Source: Planctomycetaceae bacterium
GTDB lineage: Bacteria > Planctomycetota > Planctomycetia > Pirellulales > Thermoguttaceae
Length of the DNA: 20,575 nt
Direction: 5' to 3'
Assembly (NCBI GenBank): GCA_015062085.1
Contig: SUVI01000063.1
Coordinates: forward strand, 1 to 20,575
The notes under the pieces are model-generated. The model made no database searches. It was not told the origin of the DNA and saw only the letters and a program-made list of their open reading frames with translations. The number at the start of each line of letters is the position of its first letter. The stretch's first letter is position 1. A program made the position numbers and the translations under genes. Below are positions 1-7,875 of this stretch, in pieces.

Positions 1-66
1 AAGATAAATCAGTCTTGCGACTTGACTTCCTCTTAAGTTTCATTGCTTTCACTTAAGATGCGAATG

Positions 67-101
67 AATATACCACATTTCCATTTTTCCGCAAGGGGGG
101 G
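67..101 (-). promoter_or_regulatory. Candidate sigma70-type promoter reading off the left edge
   Basis: Read on the minus strand, a run of seven C is followed directly by TTGCGG, a 16-nt spacer and TATATT. The -35 box is at 94-89 and the -10 box at 72-67. The 15-mer CCCCCTTGCGGAAAA occurs again in the candidate promoter at 17458-17491. The gene it would serve lies outside the window. Confidence 0.4.
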
Positions 102-388
102 AGATCCAATTTTTTTCACTTTTCTTGGATCAAACCACATACAAAATCTCTTTCATACCGTATTTTACCGAACAAAACACTACTCGATCTTTTTTAAAAT
201 TTTCTTGGATCTCATGAAAATTTAACCAGATCCGGCATATTCGGGGGGCATAAAGTCACTTTTTACCGTGAAAATTTCCTGCAGCATATGATGTTTTCCG
301 TGAGGACATCCTCTATTTTTTAACTTCATGTTCTTTCGTTGGTCCAAGCTCTTCTCCTATTCTTTACTTTCTTTCATCTGTATCTTTA

Positions 389-394
389 TATAAT
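389..394 (+). promoter_or_regulatory. Candidate -10 element for the WD40 gene
   Basis: A perfect TATAAT (within TATATAAT) lies about 100 nt upstream of the ATG at 498. No good -35 hexamer is visible at the right distance; the upstream DNA is pyrimidine-rich. It is the best -10 match in this stretch but is only a candidate. Confidence 0.35.
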
Positions 395-400
395 CCGCAA

Positions 401-436
401 ATTTGAAAAAATTTAAGAACTCCTAAATTTTCAAAT
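401..436 (+). other. AT-rich inverted repeat in the leader of the WD40 gene
   Basis: ATTTGAAAAAATTTA (401-415) can pair with TAAATTTTCAAAT (424-436), with two bulged A residues and an 8-nt loop. It lies between the candidate promoter and the ribosome-binding site. There is no T-run directly after it, so it is not a classical terminator; it may be a leader structure or a protein-binding palindrome. Confidence 0.35.
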
Positions 437-497
437 GGATAAAACCGATAGTCACTGTGTGGGAAATAATGTTTTATGCCAATTAAGGATCCCTATT

Positions 498-1535
498 ATG
501 AAAAAATTCAGTTCCTTGCGAGTTTGTATTTTGTTCTTCCTGCTGCTGGTTTTTGCCGTGCAGGCAAGTGCGGAAACGAATCATCTGCGTTCCGTCAGAT
601 CCATTAAAATGCAGCAGATCACTGCGGAAGGCCGAGCACCGGCGGTGACGGGGCTTTCACTGAGTACGGACGGCAAGAAGCTCGTGACCGTTGGAGATGA
701 TCATAAAGCGCGGATCTGGAATGTCAGCGATGGAAGTCTCCTGCACACGCTTTCGGACCAGAAAGACTGGATCCGGACCGTGAAATTCAGCGCGGACGGC
801 AAATTTTTCGTAACGGGCGGCATGGACGATACATTGTACAGTTACGATGCCGAGTCTTTTGCCCGTAAGTTTGAATTTATCGATGCAGGGACTTCGGTCC
901 GCGCGATAGCGTTCAACCCGACCAATAGTTCCCGTGTTGCGGTGGTCGGCTTTGATTCGACGGTTTCCATTTATGATACGGCGCTTGGACGTCGGATGCA
1001 CAGCTGGCAGGTGACCTCAAACGACCAGCGTGCCGTTGCATTCAGTCCCGATTCCCACTACATTGCCACGGCGGGACGTGACGGCGTGGTCTGCCTCTAC
1101 AATACGGCCCGCAATATGGTCCATACGCACTTGAAAGGGCATCGATCGCGAATCTGGTCGATCAGTTTCAGCCCGGACGGCGAATATCTTGCGACAGGGG
1201 GTGAGGACCGAAAGATCATTATTTGGTCTGCCAAAACGTTCGCGAAGCTGAAGGAGATCGATTTCCCGTCGGGCAAAGTTTCCGCCATTACATTCTGCGG
1301 CCCGAATATGCTCGCCGCCGGATCGACGAACAATCAGATCTGCGTGTGGAATATCGGACCGGCGACTCCGAAAATGGCTTATGTGATGGACGAACATCAG
1401 GGCACGATCGCAGAGCTTCTCTGGGATGACATGAGCAAGACGCTGATTTCGTGCAGTTTCGACTCCACCGTCCGTTTCTGGAACTGGCAGGTTCCGGATA
1501 TGGCGATCGAAAATCCTTCCACGACGGTGCACTAA
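498..1535 (+). CDS. Secreted seven-bladed WD40 repeat protein
   Basis: The product is 345 residues if started at ATG 498, which has AAGGA at 485-489, 8 nt upstream. This start gives a clean signal peptide (MKKF, hydrophobic core, cleavage after ASA at residue 25). The upstream in-frame ATG at 435 has no ribosome-binding site and would bury the signal peptide, so I reject it. Seven WD40-type blades can be read. Their strand-c ends are RIWNV, LYSYDA, VSIYDT, VCLYNT, IIIWSA, ICVWNI and VRFWNW, and several are preceded by 'FSxDGxxxATGGxD'-like segments. They fill nearly the whole mature protein, so this is a single complete propeller with no enzyme domain. WD40 propellers are protein-binding scaffolds; an exported one would act in the periplasm or outside the cell. 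The partner is unknown. The giant extracellular protein begins 67 nt downstream on the same strand, so co-transcription is possible. Confidence 0.88.
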   Translation: MKKFSSLRVCILFFLLLVFAVQASAETNHLRSVRSIKMQQITAEGRAPAVTGLSLSTDGKKLVTVGDDHKARIWNVSDGSLLHTLSDQKDWIRTVKFSADGKFFVTGGMDDTLYSYDAESFARKFEFIDAGTSVRAIAFNPTNSSRVAVVGFDSTVSIYDTALGRRMHSWQVTSNDQRAVAFSPDSHYIATAGRDGVVCLYNTARNMVHTHLKGHRSRIWSISFSPDGEYLATGGEDRKIIIWSAKTFAKLKEIDFPSGKVSAITFCGPNMLAAGSTNNQICVWNIGPATPKMAYVMDEHQGTIAELLWDDMSKTLISCSFDSTVRFWNWQVPDMAIENPSTTVH

Positions 1536-1602
1536 CGCCTCCCGTCAGAAAGTGTTTCCGTTTTTTCCTGAAAAAGGATACTAAATACGATCGAGTACTA
1601 AA

Positions 1603-4600
1603 ATGACTTCCAAAACCAGCAAAAATTCGTGTATTCACCACCTCAAGGGCGTCGAGCTGCTTGAAAACCGCTGTATGCTCAGCGCCAGTCCGCTTGAAGT
1701 CGGAGCCGTCTATTACGAAGGGACTCGTACAGAAGAAGGTTCCGGCATCGACACCGCCCCCGACTATCTTTACGTAGCGTTTCAGGGCGGTGCAGAAAAT
1801 ACGGAAATGTCGCAGGTCACTATCGATTTAGCGCGTTATGGCGAAAGCGGACGGTACAATTTTATCGACCAGGGTCAGGGTACCTATGGTTCCATCGACT
1901 TCAAGATCTTGGCCGGAGAAGGCTACGAGGTCACGAATTACGAGATCTCGGAGAACGGCACGCTGCTGACGATCGATCTTTCGGGATTTACTGCCGGCGA
2001 TGTTCTGATGATCCAGTGGGACGTTGACGAAGTTCTGAATCCAGATGGCGATCTGGATGCGGAATCCACGGGTGCGGAGTTCGCTTCGACCTCGAACATT
2101 TCCGCCGTTTTCCAAAATGCGTACTACGAAGATGCGATCGTCGATAAGATCCCCTTCCGCGACGTTTTTGCGGAATACTATCCGGATTACGACATTGCCG
2201 GACTTCCGAACGACTCGTACACGAACGAGTTCTCCCATCTCCGCAGTGAAGAAATGCAGGACGTCTACACTGCCGGCGCGTTTGCTTCGCAGGTCCAGAT
2301 CCCGCTCCCCTGCACGATCTCGGGAAACGTCTACGAAGACGTCGACGCGGACCATGGTCTCTACGATGCGGCAGAGGATACGTACTTGGCCAACGTTCAG
2401 ATCAACCTGTATAAGCTGAACGAAAGCGGCATTTACGAGCTATGCGGCACAACGTTTACGGACGAAAACGGACACTACTTCTTTGAAGTCGACCCGGGGA
2501 CGTACCGCGTTCTGGAAGTTCAGCCGAACGGCTACAAAGACGTCACGTCTTTTGTTGGAACCATCGACGGTACGGAAGTCGGAACGCAGATCAGCGTAAA
2601 TGAACTGACGGACATCGAGCTGCTCGGCGGACAGGACAGCATCGAGAACAATTTCTCGGAATACCGGCCCTGTGAGATCTCCGGCATCGTCTGGCTCGAC
2701 GAAGAACGGAATGACGTCTACGATGACGGCGAACTCCTTCTGGAAGGTGTTCAGATCGATCTGCGCGACGCAGCCGGTACGGTCATCGCAACAACATATA
2801 CCGACGAAAAAGGGTACTACGAATTCATCGATCTGATGCCCGGTACGTACAGTGTCTACGAACATCAGCCGACCGAATATCTCAACGGCGGTCAGCAGGC
2901 CGGTTCGAAAGGCGGCACGATCCTGTCACAGGACCTGACGGGCAGTATCCAGCTCGTTTCAGGCGATAAAGGAGTCCATTACGACTTCTGGGAATATCAA
3001 TACGCCCAGCTTTCCGGTTACGTCTTCAAGGACGGCGAAGACCTCAAACTTACGGAAGGCGACGAACTTCCGGAAAACCTCTGGGAACTGTACCCCGGCA
3101 TCCGCGAGGAATCGGACACTCCCATCGCGAACGTGACGCTGATCCTGAAGGACGCCGACGGCAACGAAGTCGCCCGAACCACGACGGATTCCAAAGGCTA
3201 CTACGCATTCAAAAACGTCAAACCCGGTAACTACAGCATTTACGAAGTGCATCCGGACGGCTACAAAGACGGCATCGACACGCCGGGTTCTCTTGGCGGC
3301 TCGGAACTGGATCCAGACGGTGACGTGCTTTCCGATATTGAAGTGAACTACGGCGACGACGGCGTCGAGTACAATTTCAGCGAGATCCGCGTTGAGTGGA
3401 CTCCCAAGACTCCGGAACCGGAACCGACTCCGGAACCGAATCCGACACCGGGCGGTAATCCGCATCTTGATCCCACGCCTGGACGTCCGAATCACTCCGG
3501 CGGCGGCTCAGCACCGGTCTACGGAAACGGATACATGCCCCACTTCGGCATGTCGACCGGCCTCTCCCTCGGCGGCGGAATGGGCGGAAGCGGAAGTTCT
3601 TGGCATCTTGGTCTGCTTAACGGCGGAATGGGTGCAGCAGGACTCGCAGCGGCCGGCGCAGGTGCTTCAGGTGCAGCTGGAGTTGGCGCAGCTGGTGCGG
3701 CTGGAGTTGGCGCAGCTGGTGCGGGAGCAGCTGGTGCAAACGGCGCAATGTCGATCGTCATGAACGGAGGAGCGAACGCCAACGCAGGTGTGAATGCCAA
3801 CGCCGGCGTCAACGCGAACGGCGGCCTTTACGCAAACGGCGGAGTAAATTCAGGTGCGTATGCCAGCGCGTTCTCCAATTCGCTCTTCGTCGGCAATCTC
3901 GATCTGAGCAAATTCAACCCGAACACATGGGAAGGCCGTGCGATCGCCCGCGTTCAGCAGCTGCTCGCAAACGGTATCGAGAATGGACTTTCGTTCCTTT
4001 ACGACACGGAATTCAAGTCGGTCCGCCTTCTCGCCGGCGACTTCAACGGCGACCGCGTGGATGAGCTGGCCATCTTCCTGGACGGTTTCTGGTTCATCGA
4101 CCTGGACGGTAACCGGCAGTGGGACGACTACGATCTGTGGGTCAAACTCGGCGACACTGGAGATCAGCCGGTCGTTGGCGACTGGGATGGCGACGGAAAA
4201 GCCGACATTGGCGTCTTTGGACGTGCCTGGGAAGGTGACCGTGATATGCTCGCCGGTGAATTTGGACTTCCAGATGCCGAAAACGAACGGATCGGTCAGT
4301 TCAAGCACATTCCGACGACAAACAAAGGGTACTATTACGTCAAAGCGCACAAAGAAGGCGTTCTGCGCCGCGATGTCGTGGACCACGTCTTCGAGTTCGG
4401 CCGTGAAGGCGACTTTGCGGTGGCCGGCGACTGGAACGGCGACGGCGTGTACAGCATCGGCGTCTTCAACAATGGACGCTGGACGATCGACTATGACGGT
4501 GACGGACGTTTTACGTCGGCAGACAAACAGTTCACGTTCGGTCAGAAAGGCGACATTCCGGTCGTCGGAAAATGGGATAATTCCGAGATCTCCAAAATCG

Positions 4601-4827
4601 GCGTGTATCGCAATGGAGAATGGATCCTGGATGTTGAAGGCAAAGGTGAAATGGACAGTTCCGTCGCCCACTACCGTCACGGCTCCGGCAGCGATATGCC
4701 GCTGGTCGGCGACTTCAATGGTTCCGGAACGACGGATCTCGCGACAGTCAACGACGTCAACTCTGCCATGTCGGTGGAAACGGGGACTCTGATCGCGACG
4801 GAAGGCGGAAATTCGGCGCGTCATTAG
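1603..4827 (+). CDS. Giant modular extracellular protein: LSA-type export motif, SdrD B-like repeats, Ala/Gly linker, FG-GAP-like repeats
   Basis: This 1074-residue protein has visible modules. Residues 18-28 (ELLENRCMLSA) match the planctomycete 'LEPRxLLSA'-like N-terminal motif; there is no classical hydrophobic signal peptide. Residues 30-235 are a unique domain. Three SdrD B/Cna-B-like beta-sandwich repeats lie at about 237-312, 357-430 and 468-556, each ending in 'TDxxGYYxFxxxxPGxYxxxExxPxGY'. A Pro/Glu/Thr linker (602-630) leads to Gly-rich and Ala/Gly/Asn low-complexity DNA (633-757). Residues 806-1050 hold FG-GAP/VCBS-like repeats with acidic calcium-type loops (GDFNGDRVDE, GDWDGDGKAD, GDWNGDGVYS, DYDGDGRF, GDFNGSGTTD). 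No LPXTG or C-terminal anchor is seen. The fold types suggest a calcium-stabilised surface or adhesion role; no enzyme site is visible. The ribosome-binding site is weak: the nearest AAGGA is about 25 nt upstream of the ATG. It ends at the hairpin at 4895. Confidence 0.88.
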   Translation: MTSKTSKNSCIHHLKGVELLENRCMLSASPLEVGAVYYEGTRTEEGSGIDTAPDYLYVAFQGGAENTEMSQVTIDLARYGESGRYNFIDQGQGTYGSIDFKILAGEGYEVTNYEISENGTLLTIDLSGFTAGDVLMIQWDVDEVLNPDGDLDAESTGAEFASTSNISAVFQNAYYEDAIVDKIPFRDVFAEYYPDYDIAGLPNDSYTNEFSHLRSEEMQDVYTAGAFASQVQIPLPCTISGNVYEDVDADHGLYDAAEDTYLANVQINLYKLNESGIYELCGTTFTDENGHYFFEVDPGTYRVLEVQPNGYKDVTSFVGTIDGTEVGTQISVNELTDIELLGGQDSIENNFSEYRPCEISGIVWLDEERNDVYDDGELLLEGVQIDLRDAAGTVIATTYTDEKGYYEFIDLMPGTYSVYEHQPTEYLNGGQQAGSKGGTILSQDLTGSIQLVSGDKGVHYDFWEYQYAQLSGYVFKDGEDLKLTEGDELPENLWELYPGIREESDTPIANVTLILKDADGNEVARTTTDSKGYYAFKNVKPGNYSIYEVHPDGYKDGIDTPGSLGGSELDPDGDVLSDIEVNYGDDGVEYNFSEIRVEWTPKTPEPEPTPEPNPTPGGNPHLDPTPGRPNHSGGGSAPVYGNGYMPHFGMSTGLSLGGGMGGSGSSWHLGLLNGGMGAAGLAAAGAGASGAAGVGAAGAAGVGAAGAGAAGANGAMSIVMNGGANANAGVNANAGVNANGGLYANGGVNSGAYASAFSNSLFVGNLDLSKFNPNTWEGRAIARVQQLLANGIENGLSFLYDTEFKSVRLLAGDFNGDRVDELAIFLDGFWFIDLDGNRQWDDYDLWVKLGDTGDQPVVGDWDGDGKADIGVFGRAWEGDRDMLAGEFGLPDAENERIGQFKHIPTTNKGYYYVKAHKEGVLRRDVVDHVFEFGREGDFAVAGDWNGDGVYSIGVFNNGRWTIDYDGDGRFTSADKQFTFGQKGDIPVVGKWDNSEISKIGVYRNGEWILDVEGKGEMDSSVAHYRHGSGSDMPLVGDFNGSGTTDLATVNDVNSAMSVETGTLIATEGGNSARH
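3676..3723 (+). repeat. Perfect 24-bp tandem duplication inside the Ala/Gly segment
   Basis: Positions 3676-3699 and 3700-3723 are identical 24-bp units encoding an eight-residue Ala/Gly/Val repeat. Further degenerate GCAGCTGGTGC-like units flank it. The unit is a multiple of three, so copy-number change would keep the frame and only alter linker length. Confidence 0.85.
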
Positions 4828-4894
4828 TTCCTGAACCGGATAAACGTCTGATTTCCAAAGATCCAGAAGATCTCGAAATTTTCAGCAAAAATGC

Positions 4895-4926
4895 AAAAGA
4901 GCAGGCACTTGACCTGCTCTTTTTTT
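4895..4926. terminator. Rho-independent terminator, probably bidirectional
   Basis: An 11-bp perfect stem (AAAAGAGCAGG, 4895-4905, with CCTGCTCTTTT, 4913-4923) has a 7-nt loop and runs into T's on the plus strand. The minus-strand side is also T-rich. It lies between the convergent giant-protein gene and ilvE and can serve both. Confidence 0.85.
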
Positions 4927-4993
4927 AGTTCATCAGACGGAAACGCATCCGTTCTGCCGCTGAAGATCGTGAGGATCCGGAAGTCCGGGTCTT

Positions 4994-5851
4994 CTAACGC
5001 ACGATCATGTCGCGGAAATGCGTAATGAGATTTTTGGTGACCGGACCGACTTTTCCATCGCCGATGGGCCGATTGTCGATCTTAACGACCGGAATGACTT
5101 CGGCAGCGGAGCCGGTGAGGAAACACTCGTCAGCGATGTAGAGGTCATGGCGTGTCTGCGCGATCTCGACGACTTCGTATCCCAGCTCTCTGGCGAGATC
5201 CATGACAGCAGCGCGCGTGATCCCTTCGAGGATTCCGGCATCTTTCGGCGGCGTGTAGATGACTTCATCCTTGATGATGAAAATGTTGTCGCCCGTGCAT
5301 TCGGCGATCTCGCCTTTCATGTTCAGAAGGAGTGCTTCTTCACAGCCGGCGCACTGGGCTTCCATCTTCGCCATGATATTGTTCAGGTAGTTGAGCGACT
5401 TGATCCGCGGACTAAGAGCCGCAGCCGGCGTCCGGACGGTGCTCGCAGTCACGATGGCCATGCCGTTTTCGTAGAGTTCCTGCGGATAGAGCGTGATTTT
5501 GTCGGTGATGATGATGACACGGGGATCCGAGCAATTGTGCGGATTCAGCCCGAGCGTCCCGGCACCGCGAGTCACAACGAGGCGAATATAGGCGTCCGTC
5601 AGTCCGTTCAGGGCCAGCGTGTCTTCGACGGCCTTCATCATTTCTTCTTTCGTCATGGGAATTTCCAGAGCGATCGCACGCGCGGAGTTCCACAGCCGGT
5701 CAATGTGCGCCTGGTGGCGGAAAACTTTTCCGGAGTAAGCGCGCATCCCTTCAAAAATGCCGTCTCCGTAAAGAAGCCCATGGTCAAAAACACTGATTTT
5801 AGCGTCTTCTTTGGCAAAATATTCGCCATTGATGTAGACTTTGTATGACAT
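4994..5851 (-). CDS. ilvE: Branched-chain amino acid aminotransferase (class IV, PLP)
   Basis: The product is 285 residues. It transfers the amino group between glutamate and the 2-oxo acids of Leu, Ile and Val, the last step of branched-chain synthesis, in the cytoplasm. Family signatures: the 'VFDHGLLYGDGIFEGMRAY' start (21-39), the catalytic Lys151 in RIKSLNYLNN, the EIAECTGDNIF block (181-191), the GILEGITR phosphate-binding loop (206-213) and TGSAAEVIPV (246-255). The start has GGGA just upstream. The length is near that of short archaeal and planctomycete-type IlvE proteins. A D-amino-acid transaminase or 4-amino-4-deoxychorismate lyase is less likely because of the IlvE-like GDGIFEGMRAY and ECTGDNIF blocks. 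The gene starts 18 nt after the methyltransferase stop, so it is probably translated from the same transcript. Confidence 0.93.
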   Translation of the reverse strand: MSYKVYINGEYFAKEDAKISVFDHGLLYGDGIFEGMRAYSGKVFRHQAHIDRLWNSARAIALEIPMTKEEMMKAVEDTLALNGLTDAYIRLVVTRGAGTLGLNPHNCSDPRVIIITDKITLYPQELYENGMAIVTASTVRTPAAALSPRIKSLNYLNNIMAKMEAQCAGCEEALLLNMKGEIAECTGDNIFIIKDEVIYTPPKDAGILEGITRAAVMDLARELGYEVVEIAQTRHDLYIADECFLTGSAAEVIPVVKIDNRPIGDGKVGPVTKNLITHFRDMIVR

Positions 5852-5869
5852 GATGTCCCTTTCTGTTTT

Positions 5870-7855
5870 TTATTTTTTTAAACTGCGGCGGATGAATTGG
5901 ATCTCCGTGCGCGTCAGGTTAAAGGTTAAAAATATTTGCTCTTCCATTTTAGCACAAACTTCCTTTCCTGAAAATACGTCTCCCGCCAAAATTTCAAGGT
6001 TTTGAGAAAATTTCTTGGAAATTTTCGGAAAAGGAAGCCGCTCCAGATCGCCGCGAAGTACCTTGTGCGTGAAAAATTGCTGAACGAAAAGAAATCGAAA
6101 CGCCTCCGAATTCAAAAACGCTAGGATCGCCAAAGTACTGAGTCCCGGGATCGACGGCACGAGAAAATTCGCACTGTTGAGCGTCAGCCGCTGCTGCGTA
6201 TCCAGTGCGAAAGCCGGTCGTGACGTGATAAACCGATAGACGATCTTTTCCGGAACGCGAAATCGCTCTTTCGGAAGCGTCTGCTGAAAACATTCCGGTC
6301 GAAAATGGATCCATTTCTGGGGTTCCCGGATCCGAAACGGCTCGATATCCGGCCCACACAGTATCGGTTCCCACGCATCCGACTTCGGCTCCTCCGCCAC
6401 CCAGCGCGCATTGTTTCCCGTCACGATCCCCAGCCCCCACTCTGCGTGTCCCGCCAGTGTTTCATGCGGTACAGCATACATTTTCTCCACGATGCGAAAA
6501 GTTTCTGACGACGCTGTCGGCGAAATGATGCAGTCCGGAAGCTGAAGGAATCTTTCCTGTGGAAACCCCTGCGTCTCGGCGTGAAAATGCAGCGTCTCGG
6601 TCTCCTGAGAAACTTGCGGTACAGCCCCCGTAAGAGCAGGCTTTCTGAAAACGAGGCGCACCGCCGGCGTGAAGACTCCCTCAAACGCCTTGCCGATGGA
6701 GACGGCCTCTTCGATCTGCGCATTTTCCAGCAGAAAACGACGGATCGGTGCGTGCGTCCGAATGTTCAAAAACGCTTCAGGAAGCAGAAAGACCGCCGTT
6801 CCGCCAGGCCGAAGAAGCTCCCACGACCGCAAGAGGAACTGCGTGAAGGTCTCGTACTTTCCGAGAGTTTTTCTTTCAGGTGAACGCCGCATTTCAGGAG
6901 AAGGTCTCGTTTTTTTGGCACCCCACGGCGGATTCGCGGCGATCGCAGCAAACGCGGTCGGCATTCCCTCCGGAAGTTCCGTCGAAAGCCCATCCCGACA
7001 GACGATGTACGGCATCTCCGTAGAATCGGGGACCTCCCAAAGCAGCACCAGCCTCGCGATCCGGACAGCCGTCGGATCCAGATCCATGCCGAACAGAGCG
7101 GAAAGCGGAACCTGGAATCTGCGCCGGATCTCGCGTAAAAAAGTCCCCGTTCCGCAAGCAGGATCCAAAAAAGTCCACGTTTTTTCCCCATTCTTCGATG
7201 GTGTTTCTTCCGCCTTCATCATCTCCGCAAGGCGCTCGACCGCATCTCGTGCAACATGCTCCGGCGTATCGAAAGCCCCCCGCTCGGCAAGCATTCCGGC
7301 TTGCGTCATTTCACGAAAAAGGATCCCGAGGCGATCCGCGTCCCCAGTGTACTGCCAATGGACACGCAAAAATCCATCCGTCTCGGCCAACAGACGCTCC
7401 CAGGCGCACAGTTCCGTCTTTTTCGCAGTTTCTTTTTGGGCCTCTTTCGCAGTTTCCCGCACACGTTCCTCAAGTTCCGTTTCCCACGCCGCCAGCTCCC
7501 GTACGATCCCAGCATCTTTCCGACCGCATGCACCACAGAAATGCCTCGCCAGGCAGAAAAGAATTCCGTCACGTAAAAGTTCTGTTTGGGGAAACCCCGC
7601 CATTTTTTCCCAGAAGAAATCCAGAACACGTTCTGCGTTTTCCCTCAAAAAAGGATCCCTGATCCGTTTACTCAAAGAACGGCGTCCCCGGAGATTCCGT
7701 TTGTTCGCACGGCATTTGAGCCGTTTTTCAGCCAGCCTCTGCAAAGCCTCGAGAGATCCGTCGCCCGCTTCGTCCGACCTCAGCCAATTCCGTACCGTGG
7801 CCGTTGAAACCCCCAGTTCCTCCGCCGCTTTCGAACAAGAAAAAGAGGGTTTCAT
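5870..7855 (-). CDS. HTH-fused gamma-class N6-adenine DNA methyltransferase (TaqI/Eco57I-like)
   Basis: The product is 661 residues. Residues 6-27 form a MerR/excisionase-like helix-turn-helix (AAEELGVSTATVRNWLR). Residues 60-190 are basic and helical and unassigned. The methyltransferase core follows in gamma-class order: motif X-like GAFDTPEHVA (193-202), motif I DPACGTGTFL for S-adenosylmethionine (231-240), an acidic GMDLDP (256-261), and the catalytic NPPW (308-311). A TaqI-like target-recognition region lies at about 475-610 (GIVTGNNARW, LCGPDIEPF, LNSEAFRFLF, LRGDLERLPFP). No PD-(D/E)xK nuclease motif and no neighbouring restriction gene is visible, so it looks like an orphan modification enzyme; a hidden nuclease in residues 60-190 is not excluded. 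The start has GGAG 7 nt upstream and lies 20 nt after the GH10-like stop. Confidence 0.85.
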   Translation of the reverse strand: MKPSFSCSKAAEELGVSTATVRNWLRSDEAGDGSLEALQRLAEKRLKCRANKRNLRGRRSLSKRIRDPFLRENAERVLDFFWEKMAGFPQTELLRDGILFCLARHFCGACGRKDAGIVRELAAWETELEERVRETAKEAQKETAKKTELCAWERLLAETDGFLRVHWQYTGDADRLGILFREMTQAGMLAERGAFDTPEHVARDAVERLAEMMKAEETPSKNGEKTWTFLDPACGTGTFLREIRRRFQVPLSALFGMDLDPTAVRIARLVLLWEVPDSTEMPYIVCRDGLSTELPEGMPTAFAAIAANPPWGAKKTRPSPEMRRSPERKTLGKYETFTQFLLRSWELLRPGGTAVFLLPEAFLNIRTHAPIRRFLLENAQIEEAVSIGKAFEGVFTPAVRLVFRKPALTGAVPQVSQETETLHFHAETQGFPQERFLQLPDCIISPTASSETFRIVEKMYAVPHETLAGHAEWGLGIVTGNNARWVAEEPKSDAWEPILCGPDIEPFRIREPQKWIHFRPECFQQTLPKERFRVPEKIVYRFITSRPAFALDTQQRLTLNSANFLVPSIPGLSTLAILAFLNSEAFRFLFVQQFFTHKVLRGDLERLPFPKISKKFSQNLEILAGDVFSGKEVCAKMEEQIFLTFNLTRTEIQFIRRSLKK

Positions 7856-7875
7856 GCACGTACTCCGCTCCCGCC

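Larger units (their letters stand above)
1..434. other. AT-rich intergenic/control region, no convincing gene
   Basis: This stretch is AT-rich with scattered homopolymers. It contains a minus-strand promoter candidate at 67-101, a plus-strand TATAAT at 389-394, and a direct repeat TTTCTTGGATC at 121-131 and 201-211. The only short open frame (43-225, +) has no ribosome-binding site and low-complexity composition, so I do not call it. The region probably separates a minus-strand gene beyond the left edge from the WD40 gene at 498. Confidence 0.6.

Noticed and set aside
43..225. 60-codon plus-strand open frame
   Set aside because: No ribosome-binding site, low-complexity AT-rich composition and no recognisable domain.
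435..497. Upstream ATG of the WD40 gene
   Set aside because: No ribosome-binding site and it would bury the signal peptide; ATG 498 has AAGGA.
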